Below, piece after piece: positions 18,668 to 27,426 of a stretch of DNA of 64,000 nucleotides. This stretch comes from Streptomyces sp. NBC_01210 (lineage in GTDB: Bacteria > Actinomycetota > Actinomycetes > Streptomycetales > Streptomycetaceae), in assembly GCF_036010325.1 (NCBI RefSeq), contig NZ_CP108549.1, positions 124,001 through 188,000 on the forward strand, given 5' to 3'. The notes under the pieces were generated by a model. That model was not told the origin of the DNA. It saw nothing but the letters and a program-made list of their open reading frames with translations, and made no database searches. The position numbers and the translations under genes are program-made. Every line of letters begins with the position of its first letter. The stretch's first letter is position 1.

Positions 18668-20623
18668 TCAGCTGGTGGGTGTCCAGCGCTGGGCTGCGGT
18701 GCCGGTGCACGTGGCCAGCGCGAGCTTGGTGCCGTTGGTGGTGTTTCCTTGGTTCGGTGCCAGGCAGCGGCCGGTGTTGGTCACAGTCAGCTGTGTGCTC
18801 AGTTGCCAGTTCTGGGCGGCGGTTCCATTGCAGGTCCGGACGTCGACAGTGGAGCTGGTGGCGTCGAGGCAGACTCCGTTCTTGCCGGTGAGTGTGCCGT
18901 TCGGCTGGAACGTCCATCGCTGGTGGGCCAGACCGTGGCATGTGTAGAGGGTCGGCTGGGTGCCGGTGGTTGTGGCCCCGTAGGGCAGGTCGATGCACTT
19001 TGAGGCAGCGCCATTGACCAAGGTCACGTCGGTGGGCAACGGGGTGGCGATCTGAACGTTGTCGATGGCCCAGTACCAGTCGTTCTTGGCGTCCTTGAGG
19101 CGGAATTTCACGGTGAGTTCCTCGGCGCCTGCGGGGACGTTGACGTTGAGGCTCTCGATGCGGTTCACCGCGTTGGTGTTGTGGGTTTTGATGACTTGGC
19201 TGGGCCCGTTGTCGAAGGAGACGAGCACCTGGCCCGTCTGGAGGCCGTCTTGGCGGTAGTGGCTGGCGTAAGTGAGGGTGACGGACGACTCTCCTTCGAC
19301 GTCGTACGAGGGTGAGACGAGGGTGGAGTCGAAGGTGGTGGTGGCGGACGGACTGCCTTTGTCGTCCCATTCGTCGGGGTCGGCTACCGCGATGACTCCG
19401 CGGCCGCGGGTGAAGTGCTCGCGCTCCTGTTCGGGGGCAGTGCGGGACCAGAATTCGTCCGTGGTCAGTGTCCAGCCGCGCCATTCGACGGTGCCGTTGG
19501 CGGGCATGTGGGAGTTGTCCACGCTCCAGCCGCCGACGGGGGTGTGGGTGAAGCCCTTGATGTTGCTGGGGATGTGGGTCTCATCGGCGGCTGCGGTCAG
19601 GGAGGCGTAGGCGTCGTCGAAGTCGTCGGTCGAGTCTTGCTGGAGCGGCTTGCCGTCCAGGTTCCCGGGCAGCGGGATGCCGAGGTGTTGGTAGACGGTG
19701 GCTGCGACGTCGGTCGGACGGGTGTCGACGGGCCGGGCGCCGGCGTCGATGTCAGGGCCGGTGGCAAGGACGAAGGTACGCCGGTCCTCTATTGCGCAGG
19801 TGCCGTGTGAGTATCCGTCCATTCCGTGGTCGGTGGTGACGATGACGGTCCAGTTCTCGTCGTCGTAGGTGCCACGGTCCTCGATGGCCTCGATCAGCGC
19901 GCCGAGGTGGGCGTCGGTGGCGTGGATAGCGTCCAGGTATTGCTGGGAGCCTACGCCGAATTCGTGACCGTTGAGGTCGGGGGCGGAAAAGTAGACGAAT
20001 GCGGCGTCCGGGTTCTGGTTGAGCAGGACACTCTCGGCGGCGTCGGCAAGTTCGGTGTCTTGCTCGAGTCCTTGGTCTTCGGTGTCCATGACGATCTTGG
20101 CGTCCACTCCGGAGGTGTACAGGCCGTAGTCGTCGAGGTGACGGTCGTCCAGGGGCAGCCAGTCCAGGGCCGAGAAGGTGGACAGGGAGGGCCGGATGTC
20201 CTCGAGGTTGGGCATGAAGCCCGGATATTCGTCGAAGTGGCCTTCTTCTTCGGTGAGCTCGTGGGTGATTCCGTGCTTGTCCGGCCATACGCCGGTGGCG
20301 ACAGTCGACCACCCTGCGTCGGAATTGGTCTTGGCTCCGGGGGCTCCGCTTCCGCTCTCGTAGGGCGGGCAGTACAGCAGGCTTGTGCCGAAGGTCCCGT
20401 CATCCATCATCTGTTTCATGTTGGGTGCATCGGCGTCCATGATGCGGTCGTGGCGCAGGCCGTCCATGCCGACGACCAGCACCTTGTTGGTGCTGGTTCC
20501 GTTGGGGAGGGTGGGGATGTCAACCGCGTGTGCGACGCCGGTGAGGGCACCGGGCAGCACCCCGAGCATCAGCGCGGTGACGCCGGTGAGGGCCCATCTA
20601 CTGCGGTTTCTGTTCGTGCTCAC
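18668..20623 (-). CDS. Secreted phosphodiesterase with C-terminal ricin-type lectin
   Basis: This is a 651-residue exoenzyme with a Sec signal ([20 protein letters not shown], cleaved at AHA, ~33). The catalytic phosphodiesterase/alkaline-phosphatase-superfamily domain (~45-345) has [10 protein letters not shown] (metal Asp), [18 protein letters not shown] (nucleophile loop) and [13 protein letters not shown] (metal Asp/His). The ~170-residue beta module ([31 protein letters not shown]) is the one shared by all three paralogs. A RICIN beta-trefoil with QxW-type repeats (HQRWTF, AQNWQL, AQRWTP) closes the protein and should anchor it to polysaccharide. The start is GTG. Hydrolysis of extracellular phosphodiesters or nucleotides is inferred from the family. 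A perfect T-N11-A dyad lies 204 bp upstream. Confidence 0.88.
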   Translation of the reverse strand: MSTNRNRSRWALTGVTALMLGVLPGALTGVAHAVDIPTLPNGTSTNKVLVVGMDGLRHDRIMDADAPNMKQMMDDGTFGTSLLYCPPYESGSGAPGAKTNSDAGWSTVATGVWPDKHGITHELTEEEGHFDEYPGFMPNLEDIRPSLSTFSALDWLPLDDRHLDDYGLYTSGVDAKIVMDTEDQGLEQDTELADAAESVLLNQNPDAAFVYFSAPDLNGHEFGVGSQQYLDAIHATDAHLGALIEAIEDRGTYDDENWTVIVTTDHGMDGYSHGTCAIEDRRTFVLATGPDIDAGARPVDTRPTDVAATVYQHLGIPLPGNLDGKPLQQDSTDDFDDAYASLTAAADETHIPSNIKGFTHTPVGGWSVDNSHMPANGTVEWRGWTLTTDEFWSRTAPEQEREHFTRGRGVIAVADPDEWDDKGSPSATTTFDSTLVSPSYDVEGESSVTLTYASHYRQDGLQTGQVLVSFDNGPSQVIKTHNTNAVNRIESLNVNVPAGAEELTVKFRLKDAKNDWYWAIDNVQIATPLPTDVTLVNGAASKCIDLPYGATTTGTQPTLYTCHGLAHQRWTFQPNGTLTGKNGVCLDATSSTVDVRTCNGTAAQNWQLSTQLTVTNTGRCLAPNQGNTTNGTKLALATCTGTAAQRWTPTS

Positions 20624-20826
20624 TTCTGTACCAACTCCCGTCAGGCCAGGCCGAACTCATGGTTTGGCGTGGAACGCTGTGGCTGGATCGTGTGATGGCA
20701 CTACTGCAGGAAGACCGCGTCGGGGAAATACCCGCGGCGCGGGTGCGCGATCCCTTTCCGGGGCGCGGTGACTTCAGATGGCGTCATAACTATCACCAGG
20801 GAAAGCAGCCGGGGAACCGAGTGTTT

Positions 20827-20845
20827 GGCTATGGAAGCCATAGCC
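20827..20845. promoter_or_regulatory. Perfect T-N11-A dyad upstream of phosphodiesterase 2
   Basis: GGCTATG-GAAGC-CATAGCC is perfect, and the arms extend to 11 bp (TTT outside each, 20824-20848). It is the best copy of the motif found at 15818, 48183 and 63018. The surrounding 20624-21000 stretch has no supported gene. Confidence 0.6.
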
Positions 20846-21085
20846 AAATACTCGGCCGCGGCATCGGCCCTCAACCGTACGCGGCGCCTCTGGGCCGTGA
20901 CGCCCATTTCTTGGACACAGGCTATTGATCCGAACGCTGTGCCATCTCAAGCAACGTTTGGCTGTTGTCATGTGACACGCTTTCAGTAGGACTCCGTTAG
21001 GTCGGTGTGGGGTGTGGTGGGCTGTGTCTGCCGGATGTTCTTGGCAGGGGGCGGTGGCAGGTGGTGCAGATGCCGGTCCAGCAGT

Positions 21086-22005
21086 TCAGCAGGTCTTGGA
21101 TGGTGTCGAGGATCTGGAGGGTGAGTCCGCTGTATCGGCTTTTGGGGCCAGGCGCTGTTCGGTGAGGAACGCGTGGGCGGCGGTGATCAGGGTGACGTGG
21201 TGGTGCCAGCCGGTCCAGGAACGCCCCTCGAAGTGGTCCAGGCCCAGGCCGTGCTTGAGCTCCCGGTAGTCGTGCTCGATCCGCCAGCGGACCTTGGCCA
21301 TGCGGACCAGTTCAGCCGGCGGGATGTCAGCGGGCAGGCTGGACAGCCAGTAGTCGGTGGGCGCTGCGGCTCCGGCGGGCCACTCGACAAGCAGCGTGAC
21401 CTCGGGCAGGACACCGTCCCAGATGCCGTCCCGCGCGGTGGCGGCGGCCTGGGCCAGGCCGCGGGCTCTGACTCCGGCCGGCCGCACCCGCAGGGCCAGG
21501 AAGTGCGAGCGCATCGGTCCGCGGGAGCCTTCACGCCAGGTCACCTCGGTGAACGCCTGCCGCCCACGGCCGACGGCGAGGGCGGCCACCGAGGACGGCT
21601 TGTCGCGGTAGCGGGGCTGCGGCTTGCGGCCGTTGCCGGACCAGGGCGGTGCGACCGGCTCCACGCCGTGCGGGCGGACGCTCACATCCGAGCGGATCGC
21701 GACGGCATAGCCGATGCCCCGGCACTCCAGGCCGTCACGGAAGTCGGCGTTCTGGCCGTAACCGGCATCGGCCACCACCACCGGCGGCACCAGGCCCCCT
21801 ACGGCCAGCTCGTCCAGGATGTCCAACGCCAGGCGCCACTTCTCACGATGCCCGATCTCTTCGGGGATCCCCGTCCTGCGCCGACGCACCGGATCGTTAG
21901 CCCACTCCTCGGGTACGAACAGACGCCACTGCAGCGGACAGGACGCGGCGTCGATGACCGCTGAGGGGCCCACGAAGTTTCCGGACAGGCACCCAATAGG
22001 GTTGT
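21086..22005 (-). pseudogene. IS701-like transposase, 5'-truncated
   Basis: The frame matches the C-terminal two thirds of an IS701/DDE_5 transposase: AVIDAASCPLQWRLFVPEEW, VVVADAGYGQNADFRDGLE (catalytic Asp) and RWRIEHDYRELKHGLGLDHF (catalytic Glu). About 120 N-terminal residues are missing: the frame runs into an unrelated IS3 piece at about 22005. The C-terminal tail (TADSPSRSSTPSKTC) may also be frameshifted. Not functional. Confidence 0.8.
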
Positions 22006-22029
22006 CCTGAACAAGGAGACGAGGAAGAA

Positions 22030-22363
22030 GTGGCGCCACCCAGTAAGTACTCGCCGGAGTTCCGCGAGGAAGCCGTCCAGATCGCGTTGAGGTCAAGCAA
22101 GACGATCTCCGAAGTCGCCCTGGGATCTTGAGCTGAACTCGGAGACGCTACGCGGCTGGGTGAAGAAGTACCAGAAGCAGCAGGAACCGGCCTCCGATGC
22201 GGAACTGACGGTGAACGAGCGGGCGCGCCTGAAGGAACTCGAACGACGCAACCGCGAGCTGGAGATGGAAGTTACCTTCCTGAAAAGGCCGCATGCCGTC
22301 AGCCTTCGGCAGGCCCATGCAGTGGCTTCGGGTCCGTCATGTGACCCGCCTGCTGTGGTGTAG
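22030..22363 (+). pseudogene. IS3-family OrfA fragment with frameshift
   Basis: GTG 22030 opens KYSPEFREEAVQIALRSSKT. A one-base insertion near 22123 shifts the frame, after which DLELNSETLRGWVKKYQKQQ and the zipper LKELERRNRELEMEVTFLK follow. The element is broken after FLK (about 22286). It replaced the start of the IS701 gene. Confidence 0.75.
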
Positions 22364-22383
22364 AGCCCGTCTGGCAGATCAGT

Positions 22384-22422
22384 AGGCCGCCCGTCTGCGA
22401 CAAGGGTGCAGACGGGCGGCCT
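22384..22422 (-). terminator. Hairpin terminator of phosphodiesterase 3
   Basis: A 15-bp perfect stem (22384-22398 with 22408-22422, AGGCCGCCCGTCTGC) has a 9-nt loop, about 50 bp beyond the stop codon on the minus strand. Confidence 0.85.
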
Positions 22423-22470
22423 GAACTCTGAGAGACCGCGGGAAATCCAGGAATTCTGAGTGCCCGCGTG

Positions 22471-24096
22471 TTAGTTGACCTGGACGTCGTCTATCGCCCA
22501 GTACCAGTCGTTCTCCGCGTCCTTGAGGCGGAACTTCACCTGGAGTGTGGAAGCATCCTCCACGTCGATCGGGATGCTCTCGATCTGGTTCAGGGCGTCG
22601 TCGTCGTAAGTCTTGATGACCTGATCGTTTCCGCCGTCGATCGAGACCAGGAGCTCGCCCACCTGAGGTGAGGTGTCCTTGTAGTGGTTGCCGAAGGTGA
22701 GGGTGACCGAGTCTTTGCCTGCCACCGAGTACGCGGGTGAGATCAGGGTCGAGTTGAAGGTCGTGGTGTCCGAAGGAGAACCCTCGTCGTCCCATTGGTC
22801 AGGATCGGCCACTGCGATGACCCCGCGGGAACGCATGAAGTTCTGCCGGTCGTCCGCGTCATTGTCGTCGTCGCCGTCCGGGTTGGCGCTGATCGACCAG
22901 AACGCGTTGGTGGTCAGAGCCCACCCCCGCCACTCGGTTGACCCATTGTTCGGCATCTGGGAGTTGTCGACCGTCCAGCCCCCGGGCATGGTGTGCGTGA
23001 AGCCCTTGACATTCTCGGGCACGTCCGTGTCGTCGACCCTCTCGGCCAGAGACGAGTAGGCAGAGTCGAACGCATCAGCGGAACGATCCTGGATGGCCTT
23101 GCCCTCCAGACCCCAGTCCTCATCGATCTCAACACCAAGCTGCTGGAAGACTGTGGGAACGACATCGACCGGGCGCACATCAATCGGCTCGGCTCCCTCT
23201 GCGATGCCAGGGCCCCTCGCGAGGACGAACTGGCTGCGCTCCCCGATGGTGCAGCCGCCGTGCCCTCCGTCATCCTCCTGACCGTGATCAGTGGTCACGA
23301 TGACAGTCCAGCTCTCGGCGTCCTCGCGGTCGTCGATGGCGTCGAGGAGTTCTCCGATATACCCGTCGACGCGCTCGATCGCATCCCGGTATGTCTCAGG
23401 AGAGCCGTGGTGCCCTTGGAAGTCCGGCTCATCGAAGTAGACGAACGAGGCATCGGGGTCTTCGTCGCTGAGCTGTTCCACAGCGGACTCTACAGAGTTC
23501 TCGTCGGCCGACAGGACGTCTGCCTCCTCCTTGCCCGCAGGCGGGGAAGAAGGTTCGTCGGGGTCGTAGTCCTGGAAATCCGTCTCGTCCACGTCGGAGA
23601 AGACGTCGTCCCCTTCAGGCCCGTGATCAACCCAGCTGTATGCCGCATAGGTATCGATGTCGTCGTCAAGCTCCCCTTCGAGGCGATTCAGGAAGCTCGG
23701 GTAGGCGTCCCATTCATCGTCGCCCTCACTGTTGTCCTCGGCGAACTTGTCGGGCCACACTCCCGAGAGATTGGTCTTCCACCCTGGGCCGGAGCTCGTC
23801 GCAGCGAGAGGATCGCAGTAAAGCAGGCTCCTCCCGTAGGTCCCCCCGGACCTCAGGCCGTCGAGGTTCGGAGTATCAACCACCGTGTCATCCAGCCAAG
23901 CCTCCGGACCCTCCCCACTGTCGATCGCATCCGTTCCCCAGATGCGGTCGTAGCGCAGACCGTCCACTCCGACGACGAGCACTTTGGCAGAATCGTCGTA
24001 AGCGGCGGCTGTGAAACCAAACGGTACGACTACTGTCGCCAGGACGGCCACCGTGGTAATCGACGCCATGGACAGGCGACGTCTGGAAATGCGCAT
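22471..24096 (-). CDS. Secreted phosphodiesterase (single catalytic plus beta module)
   Basis: This 541-residue paralog has a Sec signal (MRISRRRLSMASITTVAVLA, cleaved at TAA-AYD, ~34). The catalytic domain shows VVGVDGLRYDRIW, SGPGWKTNLSGVWPDKF and VTTDHGQEDDGGHGG. Here the nucleophile loop reads GPGWKTN rather than the GWST of the other two, so the residue next to the expected Ser/Thr differs and activity may differ. The shared beta module follows (GWTVDNS, TEWRGWALTTNAFW, ending WYWAIDDVQVN); there is no lectin. The protein is unusually acidic (many Asp/Glu runs such as DDDNDADD). I chose ATG 24096, with GAAGGTG upstream. A half-conserved copy of the T-N11-A dyad lies 148 bp upstream. Confidence 0.85.
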   Translation of the reverse strand: MRISRRRLSMASITTVAVLATVVVPFGFTAAAYDDSAKVLVVGVDGLRYDRIWGTDAIDSGEGPEAWLDDTVVDTPNLDGLRSGGTYGRSLLYCDPLAATSSGPGWKTNLSGVWPDKFAEDNSEGDDEWDAYPSFLNRLEGELDDDIDTYAAYSWVDHGPEGDDVFSDVDETDFQDYDPDEPSSPPAGKEEADVLSADENSVESAVEQLSDEDPDASFVYFDEPDFQGHHGSPETYRDAIERVDGYIGELLDAIDDREDAESWTVIVTTDHGQEDDGGHGGCTIGERSQFVLARGPGIAEGAEPIDVRPVDVVPTVFQQLGVEIDEDWGLEGKAIQDRSADAFDSAYSSLAERVDDTDVPENVKGFTHTMPGGWTVDNSQMPNNGSTEWRGWALTTNAFWSISANPDGDDDNDADDRQNFMRSRGVIAVADPDQWDDEGSPSDTTTFNSTLISPAYSVAGKDSVTLTFGNHYKDTSPQVGELLVSIDGGNDQVIKTYDDDALNQIESIPIDVEDASTLQVKFRLKDAENDWYWAIDDVQVN

Positions 24097-24243
24097 GCGC
24101 TCACACACCTTCACTCTTGGGCCCCGATTCCCTACCAGCAGGGAAAGATCTCGGGGGGTGAGCCTCGGCTGGAAACCGCCGTACGGCTGGCCCAACAGTG
24201 CGTTTCGAAACTTCTCGGGTCAAGATGAATCTGCATGTCACGG

Positions 24244-24262
24244 CCACATGGGAGCAATAGCC
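24244..24262. promoter_or_regulatory. Degenerate T-N11-A dyad upstream of phosphodiesterase 3
   Basis: CCACATG-GGAGC-AATAGCC keeps one good arm (GGCTATT on the minus strand) and has the same 7-5-7 spacing and distance to the gene as the sites of the two paralogs, but lacks one of the core T/A pair. Weak alone; noted because of its position. Confidence 0.3.
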
Positions 24263-24307
24263 GGAGCCTATAGATCGCGTTGCGCGCAAGAATGCTGACC
24301 GAATTGG

Positions 24308-24527
24308 TCAGGTCCGTCGCAGGTGGCTCGAACTGCCTCCAATATCGCCTCCAAATTGCGTGGTTGACCTGTATCGAGCTTGCGGCTGGCGCTGTAGGGG
24401 TCCTTGGAGAGCAGGGCCTTCCAGCCGCCCGCCAACGCGGCGGTTCGCCGACGTCCGAGTCACCCCGAACCGCCGGGGCACCTCCCGGGTCACTGGCTCC
24501 TGCCTCGATCAGATCGGCGGCCACCAA
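24308..24527 (-). pseudogene. IS630-family transposase N-terminal remnant
   Basis: Two frames read [10 protein letters not shown] and REVPRRFGVTRTSANRR, followed by a decayed stretch. This is the same N-terminal segment as in the IS630 element at 17361-18525, diverged and truncated. Confidence 0.65.
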
Positions 24528-24544
24528 CCGGACCCGCTCACGCG

Positions 24545-24790
24545 GGCCCGCTCGCGTCCGTGCTGCTCGCGCACCAGCCCGTCCTGATCGACGATGCCGT
24601 GCGGTACGGCGTCGACCTCCAGCTGTCCGGCCACACCCACGGCGGTCAGGTCTGGCCCGGCAACCACATCACCGCCCTGGCCAATCCGACCGTCGCGGGC
24701 CTCGAGAGCTACGGAGACACCCACAGTTACTCCCGTCGGACAGGGCCAGAACGTCCGATGCGACCGTCGGCACGACCGACGTGGTGACCT
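24545..24790 (+). pseudogene. Metallophosphoesterase C-terminal fragment
   Basis: The frame reads ASVLLAHQPVLIDDAVRYGV, then LQLSGHTHGGQVWPGNHITA and VAGLESYGDTHSYSRR. GHTHGGQ is the terminal metal-binding motif of calcineurin-like membrane phosphoesterases (YkuE-like). The upstream ~250 residues are gone, replaced by the IS630 remnant, and the last residues are garbled. Only the tail of the enzyme survives, so it is inactive. Confidence 0.7.
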
Positions 24791-24909
24791 CACCAGCCGC
24801 AAACGCCGGTGCTCGCCCCGGCGCGTAACACGTTCGGGCGAATGGCGTGCCGTACGGCTGCGGCCGTCGCGGCTCAGCGACAACGATCAGCTGCCGTGGC
24901 ACGGGCACC

Positions 24910-26173
24910 TCAGATGGGGATAGATGAGCTGGTTGAGCACCGGACCCTGCTGGAAGACGAGCAGGCGCTCGTGGCGGGCAAACGCGATGCGACGCGGTTG
25001 CTTCGCCCGCAACGCCTCCCACCTCACCTACGCGGCCATGCCCGCTACCTGCAGGCCCTGGAGGCCGTCGCCGAGGCGGACGAGGCCGGCCTGGTGACCG
25101 CCGTCCTGCGCGACCAGGACGCGACGATGGCGGACAGTACGGTGGGCCACCACCTGGACCGCCCGGCCGCCGACTTGCTGACCGGTCCCTGGTTCACGGC
25201 CTGGGCCCTTATTGCTTGGGCCGCGGCGAGACGCGGATCCACGGCTCGCCTTGGATCCTCACGATCGCCGCCCCGCCGGTCCTCCGCCCGCATCTACCTG
25301 ATCTCGCTGACGACGTGGGGCTGGATGCTCGCCGGCGAACGCGCGCCGACCGGTCCGGCACGCCGCGGCGCGAAGCCGCCCCTCTTCCCGGTAGCCGCGA
25401 TCGACGACCCGGTGCTGCCGGAGGTGCTGGCCGAGCTGGCGGCGGCGCGGGCGGACAAGATGGAATCCGACACCGTCAACCGGGAGCTGTCCATCGCGCG
25501 GCGGGCGATCGGCTGGTGGCAGCGCCAGGGCTGGATCGGACGCGATCCCACGATCGGGATCGAGCGGCGGCCGGCGCCGCCGGACCGCACCAAGGCCTTG
25601 ACGGAGAACCGGATCGCCGCCCTGTGGCGCCTGGACGTCGCGCTGCGCGAGAAGACGTGCTGGAAGATGCTCTGCGAATCGGCGGCCCGGGCGGACGAGG
25701 TGCTGTGCCTGAATGTGGAGGACCTGCACCTGGGCGACAAGCGCGGCCGGACCCTGGCCAAGGGTGGCGCGACCGAGTGGATTCACTGGCAGTCCGGCAC
25801 CGCCCAGCTGCTGCCCCGCCTCATCGCGGGCCGCTCCCGTGGCCCACTGTTCCTCACCGGCCGCAAGGCCCCGGCCGGAACGCCGACGCTGGACGTGTGC
25901 CCCGAGACCGGCCGGGCCCGGCTCTCCTACCGCCTGGCTGAGGAGATCTTCGAGGAGAACACCCGCCTGCTGGCCAACCCACTCGCCTCCCCAGACGACG
26001 TCGAGGACCTGGACGGCTGGACCCTGCACCGGCTCCGCCACAGTGCTCTGACGCACGACGCCGAGGGCGGTACCTCCACCCCGATGCTGCTGGCCCGCTC
26101 CCGGCACGCCTCCGTCCGCTCCCTGGAGCGGTACGCCCGCCCTGAGGGTTCTCGATCTCGGGGTGGTCGGTGA
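24910..26173 (+). CDS. Tyrosine recombinase/integrase, chimeric or truncated
   Basis: The C-terminal ~290 residues are a phage-type integrase catalytic domain: the first Arg in CESAARADEVLCLN, the H-x-x-R box LHRLRHSALTHDAEGG and the Tyr nucleophile in SVRSLERYARP. The sequence after the Tyr (EGSRSRGGR) departs from the family and ends at a junction with a fragment read on the other strand, so the C-terminus is probably cut. The N-terminal part (from ATG 24910, MGIDELVEHRTLLEDEQALV) does not resemble the usual core-binding domain before about residue 130 and may be a fusion. Likely inactive. Confidence 0.6.
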
Positions 26174-26530
26174 GGAGCTCCAGGGCGGTGGTCCCGGCCC
26201 CGGCCCCGGCCATGATGTGCCGGGAGTTCGCCGAGGGGACGACGGCCAGGCCGTCACGGGCGGCGATCTCGGCCACGAGGGCGTCACGGTTCTCGGAGCC
26301 CCGGCGGTAGGTGACGACCCGGCCGCCCAGCGCCCGGATGCCTTCGCCCTTCGGGGTCGGGGCGTCAGCCGGGATGACGACCGTGGCCGGCACTGGGACC
26401 AGGCCCAGACACTGATGGGAGGTCTCGTAAAGGTTGTTGCCATAAATGGTGGCCGGGAATCCGAGGGGAGTCCCGATGACCTTCCAGTAGTCGCGCATAT
26501 GGCCGATGCCCCGCTGCCAAAGTTTCATGG
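26165..26530 (-). pseudogene. PLP-dependent threonine/serine dehydratase-like fragment
   Basis: The minus-strand frame reads KLWQRGIGHMRDYWKVIGTP, IYGNNLYETSH, then PATVVIPADAPTPKGEGIRA, LGGRVVTYRRGSENRDALVA and GAGAGTTALELL. The central part resembles fold-type II PLP enzymes around the substrate/PLP region. Neither the Lys region nor the C-terminal domain is present. It abuts the integrase C-terminus at about 26160. Assignment is by pattern only. Confidence 0.45.
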
Positions 26531-26946
26531 ACCCAATTGTGCGGAGCGTGCACCAGGAGCGAAGCGTGTTGTTGATCGGCAAGCAGCTGGCGCACCTGGT
26601 CGGCGAGTGCTACGGCCTCGGGCTGCCAGTGCTGGACCAACTCGTTCTTGGGCTCCCCCGAAGTCAGCGACAGCCAGGCGTAGATCGCGCTATGCGCAGC
26701 CTCTCCTGGATACTCAGCGCCGGGCTTCGTGGCACAGTCCGGTGGTGCGGTCGGTAGGACGCTGGTCGCCGTAGTTGCTCGGACAACGCTCTCACTGGGG
26801 TGAGGTTCCCCGAACTCGACGTGCGCCGCCGGGGTGACGCCTACCTTGCTCAGGCGGTTCTCAGTGTCCTGTGCCCAGCGGACTATGTCGTCCTGCCTGT
26901 CGTACTGCTCCGGCCAACGCATACCTGGACACGTTTCCCCGTACAC
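26365..26946 (-). CDS. Hypothetical protein (frame overlapping the PLP-like fragment)
   Basis: The ~135 residues from 26946 down to about 26540 (MYGETCPGMRWPEQYDRQDD, HVEFGEPHPSESVVRATTAT, HWQPEAVALADQVRQLLADQ) have balanced composition and look coded. After about 26530 the frame appears to slip, and the coherent sequence continues in the frame of the PLP-like fragment. I do not recognise the family. It is probably one gene broken by a frameshift. Confidence 0.35.
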   Translation of the reverse strand: MYGETCPGMRWPEQYDRQDDIVRWAQDTENRLSKVGVTPAAHVEFGEPHPSESVVRATTATSVLPTAPPDCATKPGAEYPGEAAHSAIYAWLSLTSGEPKNELVQHWQPEAVALADQVRQLLADQQHASLLVHAPHNWVHETLAAGHRPYARLLEGHRDSPRIPGHHLWQQPLRDLPSVSGPGPSAGHGRHPG

Positions 26947-27426
26947 CTCCGAAGTTCGGGGTCCCGAGCCTGCACTCCCTGAGCCCCCTCAGCAAAGGCT
27001 GGCCCGATCCCTGGCCCCGCGATGGCCACAAGCGCCGCAGGATGAGAAGCGTTCACTGAACCTAGTCGTGCGGGGTGAGCATGCTGGGCGTGTTGATTGG
27101 CCGTACCGGCAGGGTCAGACGGGTCCGCCCCAGAACCTGGTCCAGGAGGCAGAGGTCCGCGGCGGGCGCGCGGCCATGGTCGTTGCCCAGCTCGCGAAGG
27201 AATCCGTAACGACCCTCGTGAAGCGGGGTGGGCGACTCGTCATCGAGCGCACGATGCCTGAGTCGGCATACCTCGTGACGGAGGGGACTTGGCTACCCGG
27301 TCGGCGCGCAGCGGGCGATTCACTTCGCTGCCCAAGGACAACCGGTGCCGCGCGAGAGCCGGGCCTGTGAAGCCCACCGAGGTCGCCCGGGCTGACCGTA
27401 CGTCGGCCCGGGCGGCCCGCTGGGGT
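26947..27426. other. Gene debris, no intact gene
   Basis: A plus-strand frame at about 27170-27300 reads GGRAAMVVAQLAKESVTTLV, then KRGGRLVIERTMPESAYLV, which looks like part of a real protein, but it has no start and degrades on both sides. The end (27309-27342) shares a short similar sequence with 29966-30000 beyond the CdtB-like gene. Confidence 0.35.

Noticed and set aside
20624..21000. PHO-box search upstream of the phosphodiesterase genes, prompted by the P-scavenging theme
   Set aside because: I found no convincing direct repeats of GTTCACC-type units at proper spacing upstream of these genes, so PhoP control is not claimed.
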